A stretch of 64,000 nucleotides of DNA from Aquibacillus koreensis (GTDB lineage: Bacteria > Bacillota > Bacilli > Bacillales > Amphibacillaceae): the NCBI RefSeq assembly GCF_025154055.1, contig NZ_JAOALK010000052.1, positions 1 to 64,000 of the forward strand, written 5' to 3'. Both the position numbers and the translations under genes were made by a program. The notes below the pieces were generated by a model. It was not told the DNA's origin. It worked only from the letters and a program-made list of their open reading frames with translations, and made no database searches. Positions 45,052 to 54,685 of the stretch are shown in pieces. How positions within the stretch are numbered: the stretch's first letter is position 1; every line of letters begins with the position of its first letter.

Positions 45052-45115
45052 ACTTTGTTTATTCACTAGACAAACTATTATGTCGTTGTTATAATTATTT
45101 ATGCAAGCGAATTTT
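45052..45115 (+). promoter_or_regulatory. xylA promoter with XylR operator and cre-like site
   Basis: The -35 TAGACA (45067-45072) and -10 TATAAT (45090-45095) have a 17-bp spacer. An inverted repeat ACTTTGTTTA-N5-TAGACAAACT (45052-45076) overlaps the -35 and resembles the XylR operator. ATGCAAGCGAATTTT (45101-45115) matches cre at 14 of 15 positions. So xylose induction and catabolite repression act together. Confidence 0.75.
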
Positions 45116-45146
45116 ATATATAAAGTAAATTGGAGGAATTTATAAA

Positions 45147-46472
45147 ATGGCTTACTTTGAAAACGTTAACAAGATTAAGTACGAAGGCGCTAAGTCAACT
45201 AACCCTTTCGCATTTAAATTTTACAATCCAGAAGAAGTAATCAATGGCAAAACAATGGAAGAGTTCTTACGTTACGGTGTAGCTTACTGGCACACTTTCA
45301 CTGCAGACGCTTCTGACCCATTCGGTGCAGGTACTGCAGTACGTTCATGGGACAAGTTTTCTGGAATGGACCTTGCAAAAGCACGCGTTGAAGCAGCTTT
45401 CGAATTCTTTGAAAAAATCGGTGCACCATACTTCTGTTTCCACGATGTAGACATCGCTCCAGAAGGTGACACTTTAGCTGAATCTCATAAAAACCAAGAT
45501 ACAATCGTTGCAATGATCAAAGATTACATGAAAGACAGCAAAACAAAATTACTTTGGAACACTGCTAACAACTTTACGAACCCACGTTTCGTACACGGTG
45601 CTGCTTCTTCAAACAGTGCAGACGTATTTGCTTATGCAGCTGCGAAAGTGAAAAAGCAATTAGAAATCGGTAAAGAGCTTGGTGGAGAAAACTACGTATT
45701 CTGGGGTGGTCGTGAAGGTTACGAAACGCTTCTTAACACAGACCTTAAATTAGAGCAAGACAACCTAGGACGTTTCTTCCAAATGGCAGTAGACTATGCA
45801 AAAGAAATCGGCTTTGATGCACAATTCCTAATCGAGCCAAAACCAAAAGAGCCAACTACACACCAATATGACTTTGACGTAGCAACTACAATTGGTTTCT
45901 TAAGAACTTATGGTCTTCAAGATCACTTCAAGATGAACATTGAAGCTAACCACGCTACACTTGCTGGACATACTTTCGAACACGAATTACGTTGGGCAAG
46001 AATCAATGGCATCTTAGGATCTGTTGATGCTAACCAAGGTGATCCATTATTAGGATGGGATACAGATGAATTCCCAACTGATCTTTACTCAACTACATTA
46101 GCGATGTATGAAATCATCAAAAACGGTGGTTTAGGTAAAGGTGGTCTAAACTTCGATGCGAAAATCAGAAGAGGATCATTCGAGCAAGACGATCTATTCC
46201 ATGCACACATCGCAGGTATGGACGCATTTGCTATTGGTTACAAAGTAGCTAACAGAATGATTGAAGACAAAGTATTCGAAAATATCGTTTCTGAGCGTTA
46301 TTCTAGCTTCACTACTGGTGTTGGTAAAGATATCGTAGACGGAAAGTCTGACTTCAAACAATTAGAAGACTATATGCTTAATAAAGGTGAAGTAACTCCA
46401 CTTACTTCTGGTCGTACGGAGAGCATTAAAGCTACAATCAACCAATACCTTTTAACTACGTTCGCTGAATAA
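45147..46472 (+). CDS. xylA: Xylose isomerase
   Basis: The 441-residue enzyme converts D-xylose to D-xylulose. It shows the class II pattern: YWHTF, catalytic His99 and Asp102 in [27 protein letters not shown] with a metal-binding Glu, [17 protein letters not shown] and [14 protein letters not shown]. Its DNA has strong codon bias (many C-ending codons), suggesting high expression. GGAGG precedes ATG 45147. It is driven by the XylR-controlled promoter and followed by a weak terminator before xylB. Confidence 0.98.
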   Translation: MAYFENVNKIKYEGAKSTNPFAFKFYNPEEVINGKTMEEFLRYGVAYWHTFTADASDPFGAGTAVRSWDKFSGMDLAKARVEAAFEFFEKIGAPYFCFHDVDIAPEGDTLAESHKNQDTIVAMIKDYMKDSKTKLLWNTANNFTNPRFVHGAASSNSADVFAYAAAKVKKQLEIGKELGGENYVFWGGREGYETLLNTDLKLEQDNLGRFFQMAVDYAKEIGFDAQFLIEPKPKEPTTHQYDFDVATTIGFLRTYGLQDHFKMNIEANHATLAGHTFEHELRWARINGILGSVDANQGDPLLGWDTDEFPTDLYSTTLAMYEIIKNGGLGKGGLNFDAKIRRGSFEQDDLFHAHIAGMDAFAIGYKVANRMIEDKVFENIVSERYSSFTTGVGKDIVDGKSDFKQLEDYMLNKGEVTPLTSGRTESIKATINQYLLTTFAE

Positions 46473-46500
46473 TTTAAAACTTACCTTGTAACCAAATTAC

Positions 46501-46535
46501 AATACCCTCACTTTAAAGTTGTAAGTGGGGGTATT
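46501..46535 (+). terminator. Hairpin between xylA and xylB
   Basis: AATACCCTCACTT (46501-46513) pairs with AAGTGGGGGTATT (46523-46535) with one G-U pair. The tail has few T, so readthrough into xylB is likely. Confidence 0.65.
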
Positions 46536-46662
46536 ACTTTCATACGCTAGAATATAGATATAGATGTTCAATTCGGGGATAACTAATAGAAAAAATTATA
46601 ACTTTGCGGATTTGAAGATGGGGAAATTCCTATCCAGATATCCCAGGAGAAGAGGTGTTTGA

Positions 46663-48162
46663 ATGAAATATGTTATTGGTGTCGATCTTGGTACGAGTGC
46701 TGTAAAGCTTTTGCTTGTTAATCAAAAAGGTGAAGTAGCACACGAAGTATCAAAGGAATATCCATTGATTCATGAAAAAACGGGTTATAGTGAGCAGGAT
46801 CCAGAAGAGTGGGTAAAACAAACAACAGCTGGTCTTGCTGAGTTAGTTAGCACAGCCAATGTTGATGTAGATGCTATTGAAGGTATGAGTTTTTCAGGTC
46901 AAATGCACGGATTAGTACTTTTAGATGAAAACAATGAAGTATTGCGCAACGCAATTCTTTGGAATGATACACGTACAACTCCACAATGTGCAGAGATCTA
47001 TGAAAAAGTTGGAAAAGAAAAGTTCATTGGTATTACGAAAAACCTTGCGTTAGAAGGTTTTACATTACCAAAAATCCTTTGGGTAAAAGAAAATGAACCG
47101 GATCTTTATGCGCAGGCAAAAACATTTGTACTTCCAAAAGACTATCTGCGTTACCGTATTACTGGTGAGTTACAAATGGAATATTCTGATGCTGCGGGTA
47201 CAAGCTTGTTAGACATTAGTGCAAAAGACTGGAGCAAAGAAATCTGTGAAATTTTAGATATCGACATTTCTATTTGCCCTCCGCTTGTAAACTCTCACGA
47301 CAATGTTGGTAACATCACAGCTGATTTTGCCAAAGCAACAGGTCTAGCTGGAACTACAGATGTATTTGCTGGTGGAGCAGATAACGCTTGTGGTGCAATC
47401 GGTTCAGGTATTCTTTCACCAGGTAAAACATTTGCAAGTATCGGTACTTCAGGTGTTGTACTTTCTTATGAAGAAACTGGTGATAAAGATTACGAAGGTA
47501 AAGTTCACTACTTTAACCATGCTGCACCAAATGCTTACTACACAATGGGTGTTACATTATCTGCAGGACACAGCTTAAACTGGTTCAAGAGCACGTTTGC
47601 ACCAGAAGAAGACTTTGCTACACTTCTTCAAGACGTAGGTACTGTACCAGTTGGTTCGAACGGATTACTATTCACTCCTTATTTAGTTGGAGAGAGAACA
47701 CCGCATGCAGATGCAACAATCCGTGGTAGCTTCATCGGAATGGATAGCTCACATAAGCGTAAGCACTTTGCTCGTGCGGTACTTGAAGGAATCACTTTCT
47801 CTCTTAACGAATCAATTGATATCTTTAGAGAGAATGGCAAAACGATCGATACCGTATACTCCATCGGTGGCGGTGCGAAAAACGAAGACTGGCTACAAAT
47901 GCAAGCGGACATTTTCAATGCGAAAATTGTGAAGCTTACAAGTGAACAAGGTCCTGGTATGGGTGCTGCGATGCTTGCTGCATTTGGATCTGGTTGGTTC
48001 TCAACGCTTGAGGAATGTGCTGATGCATTCTTAGCAGAAGCAGAAAGCTATGAGCCAATTCCAGAGAACGCTGAAACTTATGCAAAATTATTTAAAGTGT
48101 ACAAAGATGTGTACACGCAAACATCTAGCTTAAACAAACAATTAATGGATTTCCGTAGCTAA
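46663..48162 (+). CDS. xylB: Xylulokinase
   Basis: The 499-residue FGGY-family kinase phosphorylates D-xylulose for the pentose phosphate pathway. Motifs are VIGVDLGTSAVKLLL at the start, SGQMHGLVLLD and ILWNDTRTTPQC with the catalytic Asp region, FAGGADNACGA with the base Asp, and IGGGAKNEDWLQMQADI. AGGAGAAGAGG lies upstream of ATG 46663. It follows xylA after 190 bases with no clear promoter of its own. Confidence 0.97.
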   Translation: MKYVIGVDLGTSAVKLLLVNQKGEVAHEVSKEYPLIHEKTGYSEQDPEEWVKQTTAGLAELVSTANVDVDAIEGMSFSGQMHGLVLLDENNEVLRNAILWNDTRTTPQCAEIYEKVGKEKFIGITKNLALEGFTLPKILWVKENEPDLYAQAKTFVLPKDYLRYRITGELQMEYSDAAGTSLLDISAKDWSKEICEILDIDISICPPLVNSHDNVGNITADFAKATGLAGTTDVFAGGADNACGAIGSGILSPGKTFASIGTSGVVLSYEETGDKDYEGKVHYFNHAAPNAYYTMGVTLSAGHSLNWFKSTFAPEEDFATLLQDVGTVPVGSNGLLFTPYLVGERTPHADATIRGSFIGMDSSHKRKHFARAVLEGITFSLNESIDIFRENGKTIDTVYSIGGGAKNEDWLQMQADIFNAKIVKLTSEQGPGMGAAMLAAFGSGWFSTLEECADAFLAEAESYEPIPENAETYAKLFKVYKDVYTQTSSLNKQLMDFRS

Positions 48163-48182
48163 TTTAACTTAATTAATAGGAA

Positions 48183-48208
48183 GGTGCGGTTTTTGAAAAG
48201 ACCGCACC
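48183..48208 (+). other. Hairpin after xylB
   Basis: GGTGCGGT (48183-48190) pairs with ACCGCACC (48201-48208). No T-run follows directly; it may stabilise the mRNA end or work as a weak terminator. Confidence 0.6.
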
Positions 48209-48260
48209 ATCTATTTAATCGACGTGCTACTAAACATGTCGAAATTTGCTTCATTAAAAC

Positions 48261-48275
48261 TTGAAAGTGCTTACA
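48261..48275 (+). promoter_or_regulatory. cre-like box with TG centre before GH8
   Basis: TTGAAAGTGCTTACA lies 63 bases before the GH8 start. It matches cre except for T in place of C in the central CG. It is nearly identical to the box at 54603. Confidence 0.5.
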
Positions 48276-48338
48276 TAATAAAGTAAAGTTAACTATGCAC
48301 CTAAATCTAGAAGTCTATTTCACAAGGGGGAAGAACAC

Positions 48339-49487
48339 ATGACTGCAATTAAAGAAGGCGCTTATTATACAAATGAGTACAGAAACCTATTGAAAGATTA
48401 TGGATATGATGAAAAGGAAATTGCTGCTAAAGTGCAAGATACATGGGAGAAACTTTTCACAGATAAAGATCCTGAGTATCAGATCTACTTTGAAAAAGGC
48501 GAAGATCTTGGATATATGGTTGATACGGGAAATATAGATGTCCGTACTGAAGGACAATCTTACGGTATGATGATGGCCGTGCAAATGGATAATAAAGATG
48601 TGTTTGATCGTATTTGGCGATGGACATATAAATATATGTACATGACAGAAGGAGAAAATGCAGGCTATTTTGCATGGTCTTGTCAAACTGACGGGAAGAA
48701 AAATTCACATGGTCCAGCACCAGATGGAGAAGAGTATTTTGCTATGGCATTATTCTTTGCATCTAATCGTTGGGGTGATGGAGAATTCCCATTAAACTAT
48801 AGTGAACAAGCTAGAGAAATCTTAAAAGCATGTGTGCATAAAGGTGAAAATAATGATGGATATCCAATGTGGAATCCAGAAAATAAATTAATCAAGTTCA
48901 TTCCAAATGTAGAGTTCTCTGATCCATCTTATCACTTACCACACTTTTATGAGTTATTTGCTTTATGGGCAAATGAAGAAGATCGTGGATTCTGGAAAGA
49001 AGCTGCCGATGCGAGCAGACAATATCTAAAAATTGCATGTCACTCTGAAACAGGCCTTGCTCCGGAATATGCATTCTATGATGGTACACCTAACCATGTA
49101 AGAGGCTTTGGGCATTTCTTTAGTGACTCTTATCGTGTTGCTTGTAACATTGGACTAGATTATGAATGGTTTAAAGACGAAGAGTGTCCAACTGACATCA
49201 ATGACAGGATTCAAGCTTTCTTTGTTGATAAAGATCCAGATGACTATCGCCGATATAAAGTTGATGGAGAGCCGTTTGAAGAGAAGTCATTACACCCTGT
49301 TGGATTACTAGCATCTAACGCAATGGCATCTTTAGCTACAACTGGCAAAAATGCAGAGAAATGTGTGGACCTTTTCTGGAATACACCGCTTCGCACTGGC
49401 GATCGTCGCTACTATGATAATTGCTTGTATTTCTTTAGTTTATTGTCTTTAAGTGGAAACTTTAGAATAATAAAACCAGCTGAATAA
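48339..49487 (+). CDS. GH8 reducing-end xylose-releasing exo-oligoxylanase (Rex)
   Basis: The 382-residue enzyme is highly similar along its length to Bacillus halodurans Rex: GYMVDTGNIDVRTEGQSYG with general acid Glu71, FAWSCQTDGKKNSHGPAPDG, EFSDPSYHLPHFYELF, GHFFSDSYRVA with the base Asp, and GDRRYYDNCLYFF at the end. It releases xylose from the reducing end of xylo-oligosaccharides. No signal peptide is seen, so it acts in the cytoplasm beside GH43, which works from the other end. GGGGG precedes ATG 48339. It probably has its own promoter. Confidence 0.95.
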   Translation: MTAIKEGAYYTNEYRNLLKDYGYDEKEIAAKVQDTWEKLFTDKDPEYQIYFEKGEDLGYMVDTGNIDVRTEGQSYGMMMAVQMDNKDVFDRIWRWTYKYMYMTEGENAGYFAWSCQTDGKKNSHGPAPDGEEYFAMALFFASNRWGDGEFPLNYSEQAREILKACVHKGENNDGYPMWNPENKLIKFIPNVEFSDPSYHLPHFYELFALWANEEDRGFWKEAADASRQYLKIACHSETGLAPEYAFYDGTPNHVRGFGHFFSDSYRVACNIGLDYEWFKDEECPTDINDRIQAFFVDKDPDDYRRYKVDGEPFEEKSLHPVGLLASNAMASLATTGKNAEKCVDLFWNTPLRTGDRRYYDNCLYFFSLLSLSGNFRIIKPAE

Positions 49488-49502
49488 CATAATAAAAAAA
49501 GA

Positions 49503-49539
49503 AATCGAGTGGGCCTGTTGTTCACTCGGTTATTTTTTT
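49503..49539 (+). terminator. Terminator of the GH8 gene
   Basis: AATCGAGTG (49503-49511) pairs with CACTCGGTT (49523-49531) with one G-U pair, then seven T. Confidence 0.85.
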
Positions 49540-49572
49540 GAAACAGAGAAAATCAAACGTTGTATGACGGAA

Positions 49573-50052
49573 TTTGTATAGAGTGCACCGTAACACAAGA
49601 TAATGAGAGAATACAACGCAAGCGGTCATGAGTTCCCTTATTTTCTTGTTTTTAACCAATTTTGAATCTGAGCGGTCATACAGTACGCTATTTTAACAAA
49701 ATGCCATCGAAATCAATGCAATTAGGTCATATAACGAATCTGGTGACCGCGAAAATTTGGTAACAATGAAATTTAGGCAAATAACGGATCCCATGACCAC
49801 CAAGATTTCCATAGAATTCGGAGCGGCTATGAGAGACCTTATTTTCCTATTTTAGGCCAATTTAAAATCTAAGCGGCTATACAGTACGTTATTTTAGCAA
49901 AATGCCCACGTAATCAATGGAAGCAGGGCAAATAAGGGATCTGGTAGCCGCTAAAATAATATAAAGGAAGATTATGGACAAATAACGGATCTCTTAGCCG
50001 CCAAAATCGACCATAGATTAGCGGCTGCTACAGTTGCGACGCATTTTGTATC
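49573..50052. repeat. Repeat cassette 4: two tandem 201-bp units built of four half-inverted blocks
   Basis: AGCGGTCATGAG (49621) and AGCGGCTATGAG (49822) start two units 201 bp apart; a partial third starts at 50020. Each unit has two forward blocks of about 50 bp opening AGCGG(T/C)(C/T)AT and two inverted blocks containing CAAATAACGGATC...GACC or ...AGCCGC. The left end TTTGTATAGAGTGC (49573) and the right end GTTGCGACGCATTTTGTATC (50033) match the ends of cassettes 1 to 3. No gene is present in this 760-base gap. Confidence 0.88.
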
Positions 50053-50249
50053 AAATATGAATAATTTGTGGAAGTGTGCGACTTATAGAGTGCTAATATA
50101 AAATAAATTTTGATTTATTATAGGATGAATTAGTACGAGTATCTTCTATTATAATAAGTAACATCTTTATGTCGGATTATTGTATATATTGTTAGTAATC
50201 GCATGTTATAATCAATTTGATATAAAATTGGAAATGAGGTTATTCAGCT

Positions 50250-50930
50250 ATGTCTATGGGAAAGAACATCAGTGGTAGTGGAAAAGGAATGTACCGTATA
50301 CTTGAATGGATTATGTGGATTGCATATGTCAACTTATTGTGGTTTGGCTTTTCCCTTTTAGGTCTAATTGTCTTAGGAATATTTCCTGCTACAGTAGCTA
50401 TGTACACTGTTTGGCGAGATTTATTAATAGGCAAACCGGTAAAGTTTTTCAATACCTTCTTACACACTTTTAAAAGTGAGTTCTTCAAAGCCAACCTAAT
50501 CGGTTTTGTACTTCTTATAGTGGGATATATTTTATATTTAGATTTACAATTCTTACCGAATGTAACTGGTGCCATGTCGTATGTATTACGAATTGGGTTA
50601 ATTTTTGTTGGGATCCTTTATATCATTGCACTTTTATATATTTTTCCTGTTTATGTACATTTTGACCTCAAATTTAGGAGTTATTTTAAACAAGCGATTT
50701 TAATCGGTGTATTTAGTCCAATTATGACTATTGCCATGGTTGTCGGATTAGTAGGTTTATATTACCTTATGTCTTTTCTACCAGGTCTAACACCGTTAAT
50801 CTCAGCAAGTATGATCTCTCTTATAACAATGGGGTGTGCTTTGTTAGCATTCAAGCGCTTAGAGTATAAACAACAAGTACTTAAAGAACGTGCAGATGAA
50901 AAAGAACAAGGCGAAGAAAGTAATAAATAA
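50250..50930 (+). CDS. yesL: YesL-family (DUF624) membrane protein
   Basis: The 226-residue protein has about five membrane helices and the family opening IMWIAYVNLLWFGFSLLGLI followed by PATVAMYTVWRDLLIGK. In B. subtilis yesL stands before yesM and yesN, and the same order with a two-component system is found here. Its role is unknown; association with polysaccharide-sensing systems and LplABC-type transporters is common. GAGG precedes ATG 50250 at about ten bases. The highly charged tail ends EKEQGEESNK. Confidence 0.85.
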   Translation: MSMGKNISGSGKGMYRILEWIMWIAYVNLLWFGFSLLGLIVLGIFPATVAMYTVWRDLLIGKPVKFFNTFLHTFKSEFFKANLIGFVLLIVGYILYLDLQFLPNVTGAMSYVLRIGLIFVGILYIIALLYIFPVYVHFDLKFRSYFKQAILIGVFSPIMTIAMVVGLVGLYYLMSFLPGLTPLISASMISLITMGCALLAFKRLEYKQQVLKERADEKEQGEESNK

Positions 50931-51077
50931 GAGTAACAAACTTTTTAGTGAAACCACCCTTCTAATTGAAATACAATATATTTTAAATGTAGCAACTGGC
51001 AGTCTGATGCACTTGGTGGGAACAGACTCTATCTATCTTTTCGCCTGCGAGGGAGTAGGATTGAAGGAGGAACAGCA

Positions 51078-52640
51078 TTGCGGTATAAAGTTTTTTTAGT
51101 TGATGATGACCGATTTATTCGACAAGGGTTACGAAGTTTGATTGATTGGAATAGTTGTGGATTTGAGGTTTTTGCGGAAGCTGACAATGGAGAAGATGCG
51201 TTAGAGTTTATCAAGGAACATAAACCAGACTTAGTCGTTACTGACATTCGAATGCCTGTGCTTGATGGGATAGGACTTATTAAACAAACAACAGAATTGG
51301 AAGTTCGTTCGCCGAAATTTATCATTGTAAGTGGTTATAGTGATTTCAAATATGCACAACAAGCTGTACGGTTTGGGGTGCATGATTTTATTCTTAAGCC
51401 AATTGATAAAGACGAATTCGAAACAACGTTGCGTGTGCTATTTGAAAAGATGGAAAAAGAAAAAGTGCAACAACGAAATAAAGCAAACACATTAGCAATC
51501 GCTACCTTAGAGGAGATCATTTCCGGAAAGGACAACCTGTCGAGTAGCAAAGATTGGCTAGAGAAGCTAAATGTGAAACAAGCTGGATTAATGAGTTACA
51601 TGTTGATTGAAGTCAATCATATGAAGGTTGACGCTCTATTGATACGTGACACGATTCACCAAGCAATTAACCAAGATAATACAGAAGCTAACAATATCTT
51701 GTTCAGGGAACATGGCCATGGCCATTTTGGCTTGCTTGTCCACACAGAACAATTGCAAGTTGCTAACAAGAATCTAGAGCAATTTGCAAATAAACTTCAA
51801 TCAGATTTAACTGAAAAGTTAGAGCAACCCGTCTCTTTGTTTGTAGGTAAACTTGTTGAACATCCAAAAGAGATAAAAGAGTCCTTTGAGTCTGCGAAAG
51901 TTGCTGCGCAATTCAAATATGTAGAGGAACCAAACCGACCAATCTTTTACGATAAGATTCATGATAATGCTGTTCACTATATTGATTTGGATCAGTCCTA
52001 CTATGATCGTTTAATGGAACAAATCGAAGAAAACAATGTAGTCAAAATTGAAGGTACGATTGATCAAATGGTTCAACAATATAAAGATAAGTCTTTCGCA
52101 CGTGATGCGGTTAAAACATCCATTAATCGGTTTGTACATGAGCTAGTAAAAACCGTAAAGTCATTTAATGGAGATGAAAAGGATCTATATACACTTGATT
52201 CTATGTTAGAACTAAGAGACCATCCTTGTACATTAGACCAAATAAAAGTTGAATTTTACGCGTTTACACTAGAAGTATCGTCTTTGATTGCAAAGTTAAA
52301 TAAAGATAATTTAAAGGGCAATATTCATAAAGTAAAGAAATATATTGATACACACTTCAGAGAGAATCTTACATTAAAAAGCATCGCTAATGAGTTTTAT
52401 ATGAATCCAGTTTATATGGGCCAGTTATTTAAAAAAACATATGGCATGTATTTTAAAGATTACTTCTTGCAGGTTCGAATAAATGAAGCAAAGAAAATGT
52501 TAAGACAAACAGACATGCGCGTGTATGAAGTTGCGGAAAGTGTAGGCTTCGGTAATGCTGATTATTTTGTGACACAATTCGAGAAAACTGTTGGCGTGAC
52601 ACCAACAAAATACCGAAATAAAGTGATGAAACAAAACTAA
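51078..52640 (+). CDS. yesN: YesN-type response regulator with AraC DNA-binding domain
   Basis: The 520-residue protein has a receiver domain (1-120; acidic LVDDDR and phospho-acceptor Asp56 in VVTDIRMP, lysine in ILKPIDK), a middle region of about 270 residues, and a C-terminal AraC-type double helix-turn-helix (about 420-518: NPVYMGQLFKKTYGMYFKDY, VAESVGFGNADYFVTQFEK). It should activate the aldouronate transporter genes downstream. TTG 51078 is the start: AAGGAGG lies seven bases before it and no ATG is better placed. The sensor gene follows 17 bases later. Confidence 0.92.
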   Translation: MRYKVFLVDDDRFIRQGLRSLIDWNSCGFEVFAEADNGEDALEFIKEHKPDLVVTDIRMPVLDGIGLIKQTTELEVRSPKFIIVSGYSDFKYAQQAVRFGVHDFILKPIDKDEFETTLRVLFEKMEKEKVQQRNKANTLAIATLEEIISGKDNLSSSKDWLEKLNVKQAGLMSYMLIEVNHMKVDALLIRDTIHQAINQDNTEANNILFREHGHGHFGLLVHTEQLQVANKNLEQFANKLQSDLTEKLEQPVSLFVGKLVEHPKEIKESFESAKVAAQFKYVEEPNRPIFYDKIHDNAVHYIDLDQSYYDRLMEQIEENNVVKIEGTIDQMVQQYKDKSFARDAVKTSINRFVHELVKTVKSFNGDEKDLYTLDSMLELRDHPCTLDQIKVEFYAFTLEVSSLIAKLNKDNLKGNIHKVKKYIDTHFRENLTLKSIANEFYMNPVYMGQLFKKTYGMYFKDYFLQVRINEAKKMLRQTDMRVYEVAESVGFGNADYFVTQFEKTVGVTPTKYRNKVMKQN

Positions 52641-52657
52641 AAGAAGTTGGCGATAGA

Positions 52658-54412
52658 ATGAGACGCTTCCATATCAATAATATTCGACTTCGAGACAAGT
52701 TATTAATGGTATATTTTCTTTGTGTTTTTTTACCAATTATTTTAACCAATATCATATTTTATTTTGTGACAGTGGGTAATGTGAAAGAACAAAAAATGGA
52801 TGACCTCTCTTTATCACTAGAGCAAATTTCGAATGACCTACAAGAGGGAATTGATGATGCTGTAAGTGTATCTCATGTCTTGTACACCGATAATATGTTA
52901 GATTCTTTTTTGGAGAGACGTTATGAAGAAACAATTGACTTTGTACTTGCCTACAATACTTATTATCGTGATGTAAGTAAATATGCGCCGATCTATTCTT
53001 TTATTCACTCCATTAGTCTCTACACAGAAAATGAAACGGCAATTTATGCTGGTGGTATTTATGAAATTAATGAGGAAGTAAAACAAACGGAATGGTATCA
53101 AAAAACGGTAGAGAGTCCCGATATGTCACCAGTATTAACTCGTTCAAAAGGGGATGCGGACGAATTAGATACTTTTAGTGTAACGAGAGAGCTTGGACTT
53201 TATGAAAACTCCCCTATACAAAAGATCATTAAGATCGATTTAAGTTTGGCTGTTATTGAACAAATATTCGATAGTGCCACTTTCCATGGGGATGTATATT
53301 TGTTAAATGAAAATGGTGAAATAGAATACACGAATAATCCAAATGTGAACTGGTTAAATGGTAAGCTAGTGTTTAATCCAAACAGATATGCAAATAACGG
53401 TGTGATGATTGAAACTGGATATACTGCACAGTACATGGATAATTGGAGGTTAGTTGGGATTGTAGCGGAAAATGAACTTTTAGAAGACGTGCAAACGTCC
53501 CGTAAATCTTTGTTTCTTATAACATTTCTTAACTTTGTCATCCCATCTGCTGTTATAATTTTTATCACTAGTAATTTACACATACGGTTGTCGAACATTA
53601 TTCGTCATATTCGGAAAGTGGAAAAACAAAATTTCGATATCATCAAAGGGAAGCAATATCGAGATGAAATAGGTGTATTAACATCTGAATTTAATCGAAT
53701 GTCTTTAAAAATAAAAGGTCTTATTAATGACGTATATGTTGCTAGTATTCAGAAAAAGGATCTGGAATTGCAAAGCAAACGGGCACAACTTAGTGCGATG
53801 CAAAGTCAAATTAATCCTCATTTTTTATTTAATGTGTTAGAAACCATTCGGATGCGAAGCTTGATAAAAAAGGAAGATGAAACTGCGAAGATTATTCAAA
53901 ACATGGCGATGATGCTAAGGAGATCTTTTATTTGGGGGAAAGATTGGGTGACGGTTGAGGAAGAGGTTTACTTGATCAAGTGCTTCTTAGAAATTCAATA
54001 CTATCGATTTGATGATAAAATGAAATATTATATTGATGTAGAACCCGAAGCAAACGAGGCAGTCATACCGAATATGATGTTGATTCCATTTGTTGAAAAT
54101 GCTAGTATTCATGGAATTGAAGCCATGAAAGGATCTGGGGTGATCAACATAAAGATATCCCTCAGTGATAATCGATTAATCTGCGAGATAAAAGATGATG
54201 GGGTTGGAATGGAAGAAGAAAAATATAATTCTATATTAAAGTCACTACAGGAAGAGGAATATATTGGAGAACATGTTGGGATTAAAAATGTCTATTATAG
54301 ATTAAAGCTTCATTATAAAGATCAATTTAAGTTTGAACTTAAAAGTAAAAAAGACATAGGTACAACAGTGCGAATCAGTATTCCTGTAGATAAAGATAAA
54401 AATGTAGTCTAG
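52658..54412 (+). CDS. yesM: YesM-type sensor histidine kinase
   Basis: The 584-residue kinase has two membrane helices (about 14-36 and 288-308) around an outer sensing domain. A HAMP linker leads to the His_kinase domain with QSQINPHFLFNVLETIRM (His388) and an ATPase domain with MMLIPFVENASIHGIE, IKDDGVGMEEEK and GIGTTV-like DIGTTVRISIP. It presumably senses xylan fragments outside the cell, directly or through a binding protein, and phosphorylates YesN. ATG 52658 has a weak GAAG upstream, so coupling with yesN is likely. Confidence 0.93.
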   Translation: MRRFHINNIRLRDKLLMVYFLCVFLPIILTNIIFYFVTVGNVKEQKMDDLSLSLEQISNDLQEGIDDAVSVSHVLYTDNMLDSFLERRYEETIDFVLAYNTYYRDVSKYAPIYSFIHSISLYTENETAIYAGGIYEINEEVKQTEWYQKTVESPDMSPVLTRSKGDADELDTFSVTRELGLYENSPIQKIIKIDLSLAVIEQIFDSATFHGDVYLLNENGEIEYTNNPNVNWLNGKLVFNPNRYANNGVMIETGYTAQYMDNWRLVGIVAENELLEDVQTSRKSLFLITFLNFVIPSAVIIFITSNLHIRLSNIIRHIRKVEKQNFDIIKGKQYRDEIGVLTSEFNRMSLKIKGLINDVYVASIQKKDLELQSKRAQLSAMQSQINPHFLFNVLETIRMRSLIKKEDETAKIIQNMAMMLRRSFIWGKDWVTVEEEVYLIKCFLEIQYYRFDDKMKYYIDVEPEANEAVIPNMMLIPFVENASIHGIEAMKGSGVINIKISLSDNRLICEIKDDGVGMEEEKYNSILKSLQEEEYIGEHVGIKNVYYRLKLHYKDQFKFELKSKKDIGTTVRISIPVDKDKNVV

Positions 54413-54435
54413 ATATAACTAGACTACATTTTTTT
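54400..54435 (+). terminator. Terminator overlapping the yesM stop codon
   Basis: A perfect 13-bp stem (54400-54412 with 54419-54431) ends in seven T. Confidence 0.9.
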
Positions 54436-54598
54436 GTCTAAGTTTATCATCTATTCATGAAAAAGGAGATGAATTATTCCATTTTTACTAGATTTTCACA
54501 TAACAAATTATAGGTTTATCCGACAAAAACTCTAGCAATCTAAGTTTTACAAAGTAACAACTATAGTTTGTTGGGTAACTGAACGAGATTTTAGAATG

Positions 54599-54617
54599 TA
54601 TAATGAAAGTGCTTACA
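54599..54617 (+). promoter_or_regulatory. -10 box overlapped by a cre-like box before the transporter genes
   Basis: TATAAT at 54599-54604 overlaps ATGAAAGTGCTTACA at 54603-54617. The -35 is poor, as expected for a promoter that needs an AraC-type activator such as YesN. The cre-like box has TG instead of CG at its centre. Confidence 0.55.
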
Positions 54618-54685
54618 AAGAACGGCGACGATTTAATAATCGAAGTTATGTAAGCGATTAATTAGAAAAAAGGGGGAAATACCTA

